Of a DNA stretch of 64,000 bases, positions 52,708 to 60,922 are shown piece by piece. Under the pieces are notes generated by a model. It searched no databases, had not been told where the DNA came from, and was given only the letters and a program-made list of their open reading frames with translations. The DNA is from Dryocola clanedunensis (GTDB lineage Bacteria > Pseudomonadota > Gammaproteobacteria > Enterobacterales > Enterobacteriaceae). Made by a program: the position numbers and the translations under genes. How positions within the stretch are numbered: the stretch's first letter is position 1; every line of letters begins with the position of its first letter. Location: the NCBI RefSeq assembly GCF_025215155.1, contig NZ_JALHAM010000115.1. One strand, given 5' to 3'.

Positions 52708-53012
52708 CCTTGCTTATCCTCATGACGGGTCAGCGGGTAATATTTATTCCGTGAATAGAACATTATACCCCTAACCTTCACTAATGCATGGGCACGAGGC
52801 AGAGGAAAGTCCTGAGCGAGCGCCCTGCGGGCGGGGATTAAATAACTGGGTGGGCATATTTACGAGAATTTGTGCGGAACATCACAAAAGCTGCTACACT
52901 GCGCCCCTTACGGCACCGTGGTTTGTGCCCCTCTACTCGCCAGGAGACTGGCGTCATATGAACCCCTGGAAACTACACCGCGAAGCGCGGTCAGGGCGAT
53001 TCTGGAGTACCT
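52708..53012. promoter_or_regulatory. Divergent ybhG-rhlE promoter region lacking cecR
   Basis: A 305-base gap with no supported gene. For ybhG a TATAAT -10 lies at 52762-52767 on the minus strand. For rhlE, GCTACACTGCGCCCC at about 52890-52904 is the E. coli-like -10 region. A 79-codon open frame at 52784-53023 is in the rhlE leader and shows no family features. In E. coli the TetR-type gene cecR lies here ahead of ybhG; nothing similar is present. Confidence 0.6.
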
Positions 53013-54383
53013 ATGTCTTTTGATTCTCTCGGCCTGAATGCCGATATTCTGCGTGCGGTGGAAGAGCAGGGCTATCGTGAGCCCACCCCAATCCAGCGCC
53101 AGGCGATCCCGGTAGTCTTAGCAGGCCGTGACCTGATGGCCAGTGCCCAGACCGGCACCGGCAAAACCGCAGGCTTTACCCTGCCACTGTTGCAGCGCCT
53201 GGTGGACAACCAGCCGCATGCCAAAGGCCGCCGTCCCGTGCGCGCCCTGATCCTGACCCCAACCCGCGAGCTGGCAGCGCAGATTGGTGAAAACGTCCGT
53301 GATTACAGTAAATATTTAGATATCCGCTCGCTGGTGGTTTTCGGCGGCGTGAGCATCAACCCGCAAATGATGAAGCTGCGCAGCGGCGTAGACGTGCTGG
53401 TGGCAACGCCTGGCCGCCTGCTGGATCTGGAACACCAGAACGCCGTGAAGCTCGACCAGGTCGAAATCCTGGTGCTGGACGAAGCTGACCGCATGCTGGA
53501 CATGGGCTTCATCCACGACATCCGCCGCGTGCTGGCAAAACTGCCTGCCCGTCGTCAGAACCTGCTGTTCTCCGCAACGTTCTCCGATGAAATCAAAGGC
53601 CTGGCAGAAAAACTTCTGCACAACCCGGAAGAAGTGTCTGTGGCTCGCCGCAACACCGCTTCAGAGCAGGTGACCCAGTACGTTCACTTTGTGGATAAAA
53701 AGCGCAAAAGAGAGCTGCTGTCGCAGATGATCGGCGAAGGCAACTGGCAGCAGGTGCTGGTCTTCACCCGTACCAAACATGGCGCGAACCATCTGGCAGA
53801 GCAGCTGGGTAAAGACGGCATCACCGCCGCCGCTATCCACGGTAACAAGAGCCAGGGTGCCCGTACCCGTGCGCTGGCCGACTTCAAAAGCGGCGGCATT
53901 CGCGTGCTGGTGGCGACTGATATCGCCGCCCGCGGTCTGGATATCGAAGAGCTGCCGCACGTAGTCAACTACGAGCTGCCAAACGTGCCGGAAGATTACG
54001 TTCACCGTATCGGCCGTACCGGTCGCGCTGCGGCAACGGGTCAGGCTCTGTCTCTGGTCTGTGTCGATGAACACAAACTGTTGCGTGATATCGAACGCGT
54101 GCTGAAGCGTGAAGTGCCGCGCATGGCAATCCCGGGCTATGAAGTGGACCCGTCCATTCCAGCCGAACCTATCGTGAACGGTCGCCAGCAGCAGCGTGGC
54201 GGTGGCGGACGCGGTGGTCAGGGCCAGGGCCAACGTCGCGGTGGCAACGGTAGCAGCAGCGCACCGTCCGACCGCAGCGGCGCACCACGTCGCCAGTCCC
54301 GTCCTCAGGGCGATGGCGCGGCGAAACCTGCCGGTGCGAACGGTCGTCGTCGTCCACCGCGCAAGCCGTCGGCCTCTAACTAA
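53013..54383 (+). CDS. rhlE: ATP-dependent RNA helicase RhlE
   Basis: A 456-residue DEAD-box helicase with PTPIQRQAIP (Q motif), AQTGTGKT (45-52), PTREL, DEAD in VLDEADRMLD, FSATF and HRIGRTGR. After residue about 385 comes a basic Gly/Arg/Pro-rich tail. It helps in ribosome maturation and RNA decay. GGAGTACCT precedes the ATG. It ends 31 bases before a terminator that is duplicated around element copy B. Confidence 0.97.
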   Translation: MSFDSLGLNADILRAVEEQGYREPTPIQRQAIPVVLAGRDLMASAQTGTGKTAGFTLPLLQRLVDNQPHAKGRRPVRALILTPTRELAAQIGENVRDYSKYLDIRSLVVFGGVSINPQMMKLRSGVDVLVATPGRLLDLEHQNAVKLDQVEILVLDEADRMLDMGFIHDIRRVLAKLPARRQNLLFSATFSDEIKGLAEKLLHNPEEVSVARRNTASEQVTQYVHFVDKKRKRELLSQMIGEGNWQQVLVFTRTKHGANHLAEQLGKDGITAAAIHGNKSQGARTRALADFKSGGIRVLVATDIAARGLDIEELPHVVNYELPNVPEDYVHRIGRTGRAAATGQALSLVCVDEHKLLRDIERVLKREVPRMAIPGYEVDPSIPAEPIVNGRQQQRGGGGRGGQGQGQRRGGNGSSSAPSDRSGAPRRQSRPQGDGAAKPAGANGRRRPPRKPSASN

Positions 54384-54414
54384 TTAGTTACTGGTTCGGC
54401 TTTGCCAACTCATT

Positions 54415-54441
54415 AAGAGGCGCTAACATAGCGCCTCTTTT
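54415..54441 (+). terminator. rhlE terminator, left copy
   Basis: AAGAGGCGCTAACATAGCG followed by CCTCTTTT: arms GAGGCGCTA and TAGCGCCTC around ACA, then T run. The identical 27 bases recur at 54582-54608. Confidence 0.9.
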
Positions 54442-54443
54442 AT

Positions 54444-54582
54444 ATTGCTAACAAAGAAGGAAAAAGCGTGGTTTTTCCTTCTTTGTGGTGAGTAGCCGAA
54501 AATCAACGAATTGATTTTCCTTGTTATTTAATCGGTGAGATCTTCTCGAATTTCAATCGGTTCGGGTTTGTCACTCGTCTGA
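54444..54582 (+). repeat. 139-bp hairpin-rich element, copy B
   Basis: Homologous to 21880-22018 over exactly 139 bases. The first hairpin is ACAAAGAAGGAAAAA/TTTTTCCTTCTTTGT; compared with copy A an A-T pair is replaced by a G-C pair. The second has perfect 9-base arms GAAAATCAA/TTGATTTTC, and the third is GAGA-TCT-TCTC in place of GCGAT-CTA-ATCGC. It lies between identical 27-base terminator copies and at the rhlE/dusC junction. Confidence 0.8.
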
Positions 54583-54608
54583 AGAGGCGCTAACATAGCG
54601 CCTCTTTT
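54582..54608 (+). terminator. rhlE terminator, right copy
   Basis: An exact 27-base duplicate of 54415-54441, here followed by a longer T run. It lies 15 bases before dusC and would stop any transcript from upstream, so dusC probably has to start within or after the element. Confidence 0.85.
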
Positions 54609-54623
54609 TTATCGGAAAATATC

Positions 54624-55556
54624 ATGCGTGTACTGCTCGCGCCGATGGAAGGGGTTCTCGACTCGCTGGTCCGTGAACTCTTAACCGAGGTGAATGATTA
54701 CGACCTGTGCATCACCGAGTTTCTGCGCGTGGTCGACCAGCTTTTGCCGGTAAAATCCTTCCACAGGCTCTGCCCTGAACTGCGGCATAACAGCCGTACG
54801 CCATCCGGCACGCTGGTGCGCGTCCAGCTGCTTGGCCAGTATCCTCAGTGGCTGGCGGAAAACGCTGCCCGCGCCGTGGAACTGGGCTCCTGGGGCGTAG
54901 ATCTCAACTGTGGCTGTCCGTCGAAGCTGGTCAACGGCAGCGGCGGTGGCGCAACGCTCTTGAAAGACCCAGAGCTGATTTACCGAGGCGCAAAAGCCAT
55001 GCGCGAAGCCGTGCCTGCTGAACAGCCGGTCACGGTGAAAATTCGTCTTGGCTGGGACAGCGGCGCCCGCCAGTTTGAAATTGCCGATGCGGTAGAGCAG
55101 GCGGGCGCTACGGAACTGGTAGTTCACGGGCGGACGAAAGAAGACGGCTACAAAGCGGAGCTGATTAACTGGGCGGCAATCGGCGAAATTCGCCAGCGCC
55201 TGACTATTCCGGTTATCGCCAACGGTGAAATCTGGGACTGGCAAAGCGCGCAGGACTGTATGGCAGCAACGGGCTGCGACTCGGTGATGATTGGCCGCGG
55301 CGCGCTGAACGTGCCGAACCTCAGCCGGGTGATTAAGTACAACGAGCCGAGAATGCCGTGGCCGGAGGTGATTCGGCTGCTGCAAAAATACAGCAGGCTG
55401 GAAAAGCAGGGCGACACCGGGCTGTATCACGTTGCGCGCATCAAGCAGTGGCTTGGGTATTTACGCAAAGAGTACGCGGAAGCGACGGGCTTATTTGCTG
55501 AAATCCGCACGCTGAAGCATTCGGCGGATATCGCACGGGTGATTGGAAAACTTTAA
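54624..55556 (+). CDS. dusC: tRNA-dihydrouridine(16) synthase DusC
   Basis: A 310-residue FMN-dependent reductase forming dihydrouridine at tRNA position 16. It has LLAPMEGVLD at the start, the catalytic Cys98 in NCGCPSK, VVHGRTKEDGY and the FMN-binding IGRGALNVPN. The ATG has little ribosome-site signal upstream (ATCGGAAAATATC). In E. coli this gene belongs to the yoh region, not next to rhlE. Confidence 0.95.
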   Translation: MRVLLAPMEGVLDSLVRELLTEVNDYDLCITEFLRVVDQLLPVKSFHRLCPELRHNSRTPSGTLVRVQLLGQYPQWLAENAARAVELGSWGVDLNCGCPSKLVNGSGGGATLLKDPELIYRGAKAMREAVPAEQPVTVKIRLGWDSGARQFEIADAVEQAGATELVVHGRTKEDGYKAELINWAAIGEIRQRLTIPVIANGEIWDWQSAQDCMAATGCDSVMIGRGALNVPNLSRVIKYNEPRMPWPEVIRLLQKYSRLEKQGDTGLYHVARIKQWLGYLRKEYAEATGLFAEIRTLKHSADIARVIGKL

Positions 55557-55561
55557 TAGTT

Positions 55562-55654
55562 GGTGGATGGCGTTGCGCTTATCCACCCTACCGGTGCGAC
55601 ACTGAACATCCGGGTGATTCTGGCGTAGGTCGGATAAGCGCAGCGTCATCCGAC
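55562..55654. repeat. REP-type palindromes downstream of dusC
   Basis: Two inverted palindromic units: GGTGGAT...ATCCACC (55562-55587) and GTCGGATAAGCGCAGCGTCATCCGAC-type (55629-55654), in opposite orientation. This is the usual paired REP arrangement between convergent genes. Confidence 0.75.
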
Positions 55655-55670
55655 ATTTAATCCGGCAAGA

Positions 55671-56567
55671 TTACCCCACCAAACGCTTAATAAATCCCCG
55701 TACCCACATCAGCGCCGCGTCGCTGTTATGGCGCTGATGCCATAACAACGCCACTTCCAACGGCGCGACCGGCAGCGGTACCGGGCTGGATTTCAAGCCC
55801 CATGTCTGCTGCCAGCTCTCGCTTAACCCTTGCGGCACGGTTGCCAGTGCGGGCATCTGCATCAGCAGGCCCGGCAGAGCGGCAAAGTGCGGAGTGGTAT
55901 AGCAAATCTCTCTTTTCTGCCCCTGTTTTGCCAGCAGCGTATCGATATGGCTGCTGGTGGCGATATGTTCCTGTTCCGTCCAGGCTTCGGCCGTCAGGGG
56001 ACCTGACAGGGATAGCTGTGAAGGATGCCAGAGCGTCACAAATTCCATCTGGGTGAGCATCTCGCGCTCCATCCAGCGGGCAGACAGGTTGGCAACGCTT
56101 ATCGCCATATCCAGATCGCCGCCCTCAAGGCGTTGCGCATCGGTAAAGGGATCGCTGGCTACCACGTTCAGGTGAACGCCGGGTGCTGCTTCGCGCAGGG
56201 CCGGCACCAGGCGCGGCACCAGCCACATTTCCACCCAGTCGGTCATGCCGATGGTGACGGTCACTTTCGCGCTGGCAGGATTAAATTCGGCCTGCTGGAA
56301 CAGCGCGCTTTGCAGCTGCTCAAGCAGCGGCATCAGTTCGGTGTGTAATTCCGTTGCGCGGGCGGTGGGCTGCATCCGGTGACCGCTACGAATAAACAGC
56401 GGGTCGTCGAACATTTCACGCAACCGCGCCAGAGATCCGCTCACCGCCGGTTGCCCCAGGTGCAGCTTGTCCGCCGCGAGCGAAACGCTTTGTTCGCGAA
56501 ACAGCACCGCAAACGCAATCAGCAGATTGAGGTCTATTTTACGAAAATCATTCTCTTTGATAGTCAT
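55671..56567 (-). CDS. LysR-family transcriptional regulator
   Basis: A 298-residue LysR regulator: N-terminal HTH (LLIAFAVLFREQSVSLAADKL-like, residues about 10-60, with QPAVSGSLARLRE) and a C-terminal effector domain. The effector and targets are unknown; the HTH and spacing resemble NodD/SyrM-type members. The ATG at 56567 has GGAG upstream that lies inside a palindrome (56573-56588). No divergent gene is adjacent, so targets may be distant. Confidence 0.88.
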   Translation of the reverse strand: MTIKENDFRKIDLNLLIAFAVLFREQSVSLAADKLHLGQPAVSGSLARLREMFDDPLFIRSGHRMQPTARATELHTELMPLLEQLQSALFQQAEFNPASAKVTVTIGMTDWVEMWLVPRLVPALREAAPGVHLNVVASDPFTDAQRLEGGDLDMAISVANLSARWMEREMLTQMEFVTLWHPSQLSLSGPLTAEAWTEQEHIATSSHIDTLLAKQGQKREICYTTPHFAALPGLLMQMPALATVPQGLSESWQQTWGLKSSPVPLPVAPLEVALLWHQRHNSDAALMWVRGFIKRLVG

Positions 56568-56572
56568 TATTT

Positions 56573-56588
56573 CTCCAATCAATTGGAG
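56573..56588. promoter_or_regulatory. Palindrome overlapping the ribosome site of the LysR gene
   Basis: CTCCAAT-CA-ATTGGAG; one arm is the GGAG ribosome site itself. It could be an autoregulatory operator or a small RNA hairpin that limits translation. Confidence 0.45.
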
Positions 56589-56673
56589 TGATAATACCGT
56601 TTGAGCGGGGAGGGTACAAGGCAGGATAGCAGGACTGAACGGGTGCCACCGTTATGGCACCCGTGTTCAAGCA

Positions 56674-56757
56674 TCAGAAAATCATTTTGAATACGCCAGT
56701 GACGACCAGTAAGCCAATAATAAAGATGATCAGAATTGCCCATAGCAGAATTTTCAT
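56674..56757 (-). CDS. yohP: Small membrane protein YohP
   Basis: A 27-residue protein starting MKILLWAILIIFIIG and ending VFKMIF, almost identical to E. coli YohP. It is a single membrane helix; YohP is known as a very short protein inserted in the inner membrane after synthesis. AAGGAGC lies upstream of the ATG. In E. coli it belongs to the same dusC-mdtQ-yohF area. It is too short for ordinary ORF lists. Confidence 0.85.
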   Translation of the reverse strand: MKILLWAILIIFIIGLLVVTGVFKMIF

Positions 56758-56865
56758 TGGTGCTCCTTTATCTAACGGCTTGTGTTTATTGAGTATAGGC
56801 AAGGATGCGCGGAGCGGGGGGCGTTGCCACCCGTGAATGGAAAAAACTGCAAAAAATTCTGCGGG

Positions 56866-57606
56866 TCATCGGACCGCGGGCCTGCGGGCGGAAAGCAAAA
56901 AGATCATCGGGCGCTCTTTTTCTTCATCCAGCGCGGGGTTAGCGGCGATTTGCTCAGCGTCTGGCCCCCATTCATCCAGCCGCTCAATGACAAAACCACT
57001 GGCGATAAGCGCGTTAATCCAGGTCGCAAGTTTGCGATGCTGCTTCTTCACGCTGTCGGCGAACCAGTTGCTGATGCGCTCACCTTCCTGCTGGTAATGG
57101 TTCACGGGCCAGGATTTTTGCCCCGTCTGGTCAGAAAGCCAGCCCTGATGCAGCGCGGCGGTGTAAATCGGGTGCTCGGCGGAAAAGACCAGCCTGCCGC
57201 CCGGCACCAGCGCATCAAACAGGGTGCTGAAAAGCGTCGGGATGTTTTCCAGATAGTGCAGCGCCAGCGAACTGTAAAACAGATCGACGCTGGCCGCGGG
57301 CAGCTGGAGCCGTTCAAGATCTTCGCGGCGGTAGACAATCCCTTCGCCTGAAGTCATCTCCCGCGCTTTCTCAAGCATTTTGACCGAGACATCAAGCCCC
57401 AGCACTTCTGCGGCGCCCTGGTCGCGCGCATAGCGACAAAACCAGCCGTAGCCGCAGCCCAAATCCACCACGTTCTTACCTTTCAGCTCAGGCAGCAGTT
57501 TTTGCATGGTTGACCATTCCGGCGCGCCGTCCAGCCCTTTAATCGAGCGGTCGAGCGTAGCGTAACCTGCAAAAAAGGCCGGGTTGTCGTAGATATTTTG
57601 TGTCAT
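56866..57606 (-). CDS. Class I SAM-dependent methyltransferase
   Basis: A 246-residue methyltransferase with motif I VVDLGCGYGW near residue 46, LGLDVS motif II and a YSSLALHYL segment. It is close to the UbiE/BioC-like methyltransferase group of unknown substrate. The ATG at 57606 (MTQNIYDNPAFF) is preferred because the residues before it do not fit the family. Not part of the E. coli K-12 gene order here. Confidence 0.85.
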   Translation of the reverse strand: MTQNIYDNPAFFAGYATLDRSIKGLDGAPEWSTMQKLLPELKGKNVVDLGCGYGWFCRYARDQGAAEVLGLDVSVKMLEKAREMTSGEGIVYRREDLERLQLPAASVDLFYSSLALHYLENIPTLFSTLFDALVPGGRLVFSAEHPIYTAALHQGWLSDQTGQKSWPVNHYQQEGERISNWFADSVKKQHRKLATWINALIASGFVIERLDEWGPDAEQIAANPALDEEKERPMIFLLSARRPAVR

Positions 57607-57912
57607 TGCCACTCCTGTCTGCATGGCCTTAATTGGCAACGCAAGTGTAGTGGAGTGCAGGGAGAGAGGAAAGCCGGTCGGTGTTGTGGCGTGATGTTAT
57701 GCAATGGGAAAGTTTCGTTAAATATTGGATTGAATTTGTTATCGCATTGAGTGTGTTATTTATCCGTTTTATGGTTCGTAACCAATTAATTTAAAAATAA
57801 ATTATTTCTATCTATTTCTCTTCTTTTCTGGGTGTGGATTGCCACGGTTTCCTAAAAAATACTGTGTCGATTTGCGTACTCTGTGACCTTCCTTTCTTAT
57901 TTCTGGCTGACT
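57607..57912. other. AT-rich gap between the methyltransferase and mdtQ
   Basis: About 300 bases, strongly AT-rich between 57715 and 57830, with no supported gene. It must hold divergent promoters; I see no operator I can name. The AT-rich tract is the type of DNA bound by H-NS. Confidence 0.5.
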
Positions 57913-59346
57913 ATGACTTCCTCACGTTTCCCACTGGCGGCGCTCGGCGTAGCGCTGTCGTTTGCTCTTTCTGGCTGCGCGCTCATGCACAAAGACGATG
58001 CTGAACTGGCACAAAAAGTTCCGGCACAACAGATCGAGACGGCTTTACCTCCTGCGCTGGCTCACGGCTGGCCGGGATCGGGCTGGTGGCGAAACTATCA
58101 CGACCCGCAGCTCGACGGGCTGGTCAGCCAGGCGCTGAAAGGCTCGCCGGATCTGGCTATCGTCCAGCAGCGCATCAGGCTTGCTCAGGCTCAGGCAAAA
58201 ATGGCGGAATCCAACGGCGGGCCGCAGATGGATTTCTCGGCGGATGTTGAGCGTCAGAAAATGTCTGCTGAAGGGTTGATGGGGCCGTTTGCCTACACCG
58301 ATCCGGCTTCGGGCACCACCGGGCCTTATTATACCAACGGGACTTTTGGCCTGACCGCGGGCTGGGATTTGGATCTGTGGGGGAAAAACCGCGCGGAAGT
58401 TGAATCCAGAGTAGGCGCAATGAAAGCCAAACAGGCTGAACTGGCACAGGCCCAGCAGGTTATTTCGGCGAGCGTCGTCCGTCTGTACTGGGATATGCAA
58501 ACGCTGCTGGCCTTGCAGGACGTTCTACAGCAAACCCTGAAGGCCGAGCAGAACATCGTCAACGTTGACACTCAGCTATACCAGCAGGGAATTAACTCTT
58601 CGGTGGAAGGGGTGGAAACGCACATCGATTTCGCGAAAACCCAGCAGCAGCTGGATGATTTAAGCGGGCGCATGAGCATTGTTAATGCGCAGCTGAAAGC
58701 CATTGTTGGCGACCAGCCGGTGCCGGCGCTTGCACGTAAGCCGCTGCCGGATGTGAAAGAGCAGCTGCCGACCACGCTGGGTTATGAGCTGCTGGCCCGC
58801 CGCCCTGATTTGCAGGAAGCACACTGGTATATCGAATCTTCTTTAAGCAGCGTGGATGCGGCTAAAGCTGCGTTCTACCCGGACGTTAACCTGACGGCCT
58901 TCCTGCAAAACGACGCCCTGCACTTAAGCGACCTGTTCCGGGGCTCCGCGCAACAAATGGGCGTCGTGGGCGGGTTGACGCTGCCAATCTTCGATAGCGG
59001 TCGCCTGAATGCTAACCTCGATATCGTGCGCGCCCAGAGCAACCTGTCCATTGCCAGCTATAACAAAGCGGTGGTCAGCGCGGTAGATGACGTTGAGAAA
59101 GCAGCCAGCCAGATGACGGCGCTGGCGGCGGAAAATCAGCATCAGCAGGCTGTTCTGAAAGGAACACAAAAACTCAAAACGCTGGCCAGCGCGCGCTACA
59201 AGGCCGGGCTGATTTCTGGTGCCCGCCTTAGCGCGGCGACCCTGCCAGACCTGTCCGAGCAGGCCAAAGCTATTCAGCTTCACGGTCAGTGGCTGAATGC
59301 GGACGTGCAGCTCATCAGCGCGCTGGGCGGCGGCTACAAGGCGTAA
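57913..59346 (+). CDS. mdtQ: Outer membrane efflux lipoprotein MdtQ
   Basis: A 477-residue RND-type outer membrane factor of the NodT family. The signal peptide ends in lipobox LSGC with Cys22, and two TolC-like OEP repeats follow, including QRIRLAQAQAKMAES and SIASYNKAVVSAVDDVEKA. It should be the exit channel of an efflux system. The ATG at 57913 fits E. coli; a GTG at 57883 is a weaker option. The frame is intact, whereas mdtQ is considered a pseudogene in E. coli K-12. Confidence 0.92.
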   Translation: MTSSRFPLAALGVALSFALSGCALMHKDDAELAQKVPAQQIETALPPALAHGWPGSGWWRNYHDPQLDGLVSQALKGSPDLAIVQQRIRLAQAQAKMAESNGGPQMDFSADVERQKMSAEGLMGPFAYTDPASGTTGPYYTNGTFGLTAGWDLDLWGKNRAEVESRVGAMKAKQAELAQAQQVISASVVRLYWDMQTLLALQDVLQQTLKAEQNIVNVDTQLYQQGINSSVEGVETHIDFAKTQQQLDDLSGRMSIVNAQLKAIVGDQPVPALARKPLPDVKEQLPTTLGYELLARRPDLQEAHWYIESSLSSVDAAKAAFYPDVNLTAFLQNDALHLSDLFRGSAQQMGVVGGLTLPIFDSGRLNANLDIVRAQSNLSIASYNKAVVSAVDDVEKAASQMTALAAENQHQQAVLKGTQKLKTLASARYKAGLISGARLSAATLPDLSEQAKAIQLHGQWLNADVQLISALGGGYKA

Positions 59347-59415
59347 TAGCGTGATCGGCGAAACATCCGCCACCTCCTATACTTACTTTTCGTGTAAGGC
59401 ATGCAGGAGGTGGTG

Positions 59416-60189
59416 ATGGGCACGGCAAACAAAGTTGTCATCGTAACGGCGTCGGATTCTGGGATCGGCAAAAAATGCGCGCTGATGCTGGCTGAACAGG
59501 GTTACGACGTAGGGATTACCTGGCATTCTGACGAGCAAGGCGCGCAGGAAACCGCCCGCGAGGTACGGGGGCTTGGACGGCGGGCCGAAACCGTCCAGCT
59601 GGATCTGAGCCAGCTTCCCGAGGGTGCAAAAGGTATCGACGAGCTTATTACCCGCTTCGGGCGTATCGATGCGCTGGTCAACAACGCAGGGGCGATGAGC
59701 AAAAGTCCCTTCCTGGACGTCACGCTTGAAGAGTGGCGCAAGCTGTTTACCGTTGATGTAGACGGCGCGTTCTTATGTTCGCAAAAAGCCGCCCGGGCGA
59801 TGGTCAAACAGGGCAGCGGCGGGCGAATTATCAACATCACCTCCGTTCATGAACACACCCCTCTGCCGGAAGCCAGCGCCTATACCGCAGCAAAACACGC
59901 TCTCGGTGGGCTGACAAAATCAATGGCCATGGAGCTGGTGCACCACAACATTCTGGTCAATGCCGTGGCGCCCGGCGCTATTGCCACGCCGATGAACGAT
60001 ATGAAAGAAGGTGACGGGAAGCAGGGTGAACTGCCGTCCGTGCCTCTTGGTCGTTTTGGCGAGACTCAGGAAGTGGCAAGCCTGGTCGCCTGGCTGTGCT
60101 CTGAACATGCCAGCTACACCACCGGACAGTCGTTTATCGTCGACGGAGGATTTATGTTCGCCAACCCCCATTTCAAACCGAAAGGCTAA
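59416..60189 (+). CDS. yohF: Short-chain dehydrogenase YohF
   Basis: A 257-residue classical SDR with the cofactor motif TASDSGIG near residue 11, NNAGAM near residue 90, a serine in ITSVHEHTPL and the catalytic YTAAK. Homologues act as acetoin-type reductases, but the substrate is unproven. AGGAGGTG lies before the ATG; a GTG one codon earlier is possible. Overlaps yohD by 4 bases at the convergent ends. Confidence 0.93.
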   Translation: MGTANKVVIVTASDSGIGKKCALMLAEQGYDVGITWHSDEQGAQETAREVRGLGRRAETVQLDLSQLPEGAKGIDELITRFGRIDALVNNAGAMSKSPFLDVTLEEWRKLFTVDVDGAFLCSQKAARAMVKQGSGGRIINITSVHEHTPLPEASAYTAAKHALGGLTKSMAMELVHHNILVNAVAPGAIATPMNDMKEGDGKQGELPSVPLGRFGETQEVASLVAWLCSEHASYTTGQSFIVDGGFMFANPHFKPKG

Positions 60190-60755
60190 TCGTCCTCTTT
60201 GCTTTCGCGGCGCTTGAACCAGTAGCGTGCAAGCCACACAAGTGCAACCACGATAACCAGCCAAATCCAGTGCTTCACGTGCTGGTTAAGCGTATGCAGC
60301 CACGGCGCAATGACTTCGCCGCCGACATAGCCCAGAGAGGTGAACAAGATCGCCCAGATCAGTGCGCCAACGATATTCAGCGGCAGGAAGATTTTCGGCG
60401 GCAGGTGGCTGGCCCCAATTAAGATCGGCCCGATTATTCGAAAGCCGTACATAAAGCGGGAGCCAATCACAAACAGGTAAGGGTGGCGGTTGATGAGCTT
60501 TTGCGCTTTGGTGATTTTCTTCTGATGCTTTTTAAAGCGGGCCAGTAGAGTTCCGCCAAAGCGCCGTCCCACCAGATAGAGCAGCTGATCGCCAATCATG
60601 CCGCCGAGGGCGACAGAAATCACGACCAGCGGGAATTTCAGCAGACCCTGATGGGCCACCACACCGCCGAGTAATGTTATTGTTTCCCCTTCCGCCATGC
60701 TGCCCACAACCAGCGCGGCGTAACCATAATGCTCAATTAAGCTGTTGATATCCAT
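60186..60755 (-). CDS. yohD: DedA-family membrane protein YohD
   Basis: A 189-residue DedA (SNARE-associated) protein with about five hydrophobic segments. It shows the family motifs LGGMIGDQLLYLVGRRFG near residue 45 and GSRFMYGFRIIGPILIGAS near residue 98. DedA proteins are linked to lipid-carrier or phospholipid flipping. Convergent with yohF. Confidence 0.93.
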   Translation of the reverse strand: MDINSLIEHYGYAALVVGSMAEGETITLLGGVVAHQGLLKFPLVVISVALGGMIGDQLLYLVGRRFGGTLLARFKKHQKKITKAQKLINRHPYLFVIGSRFMYGFRIIGPILIGASHLPPKIFLPLNIVGALIWAILFTSLGYVGGEVIAPWLHTLNQHVKHWIWLVIVVALVWLARYWFKRRESKEDD

Positions 60756-60922
60756 CAGGCTCAGTCAGTTTCCTTTTTTCTAAAACCCTTTAAGCATACA
60801 ACCCTGAGCCTGACTCGCGTCTCAACGGAGCAGATATTTTTAGCTGATTAAAAAATAATCTCCCGCTGTGGATTATAATTAAGTCGCTGCTCACACCGAG
60901 GATTTGCATGACAGGAGGCCTT

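Noticed and set aside
52800..52812. GAGGAAAGTCC-like string resembling the core of RNase P RNA
   Set aside because: Only about 10 bases match and none of the other conserved parts of RNase P RNA follow.
52784..53023. A 79-codon open frame upstream of rhlE
   Set aside because: It lies across the rhlE promoter and overlaps the rhlE start; no family features and no good ribosome site.
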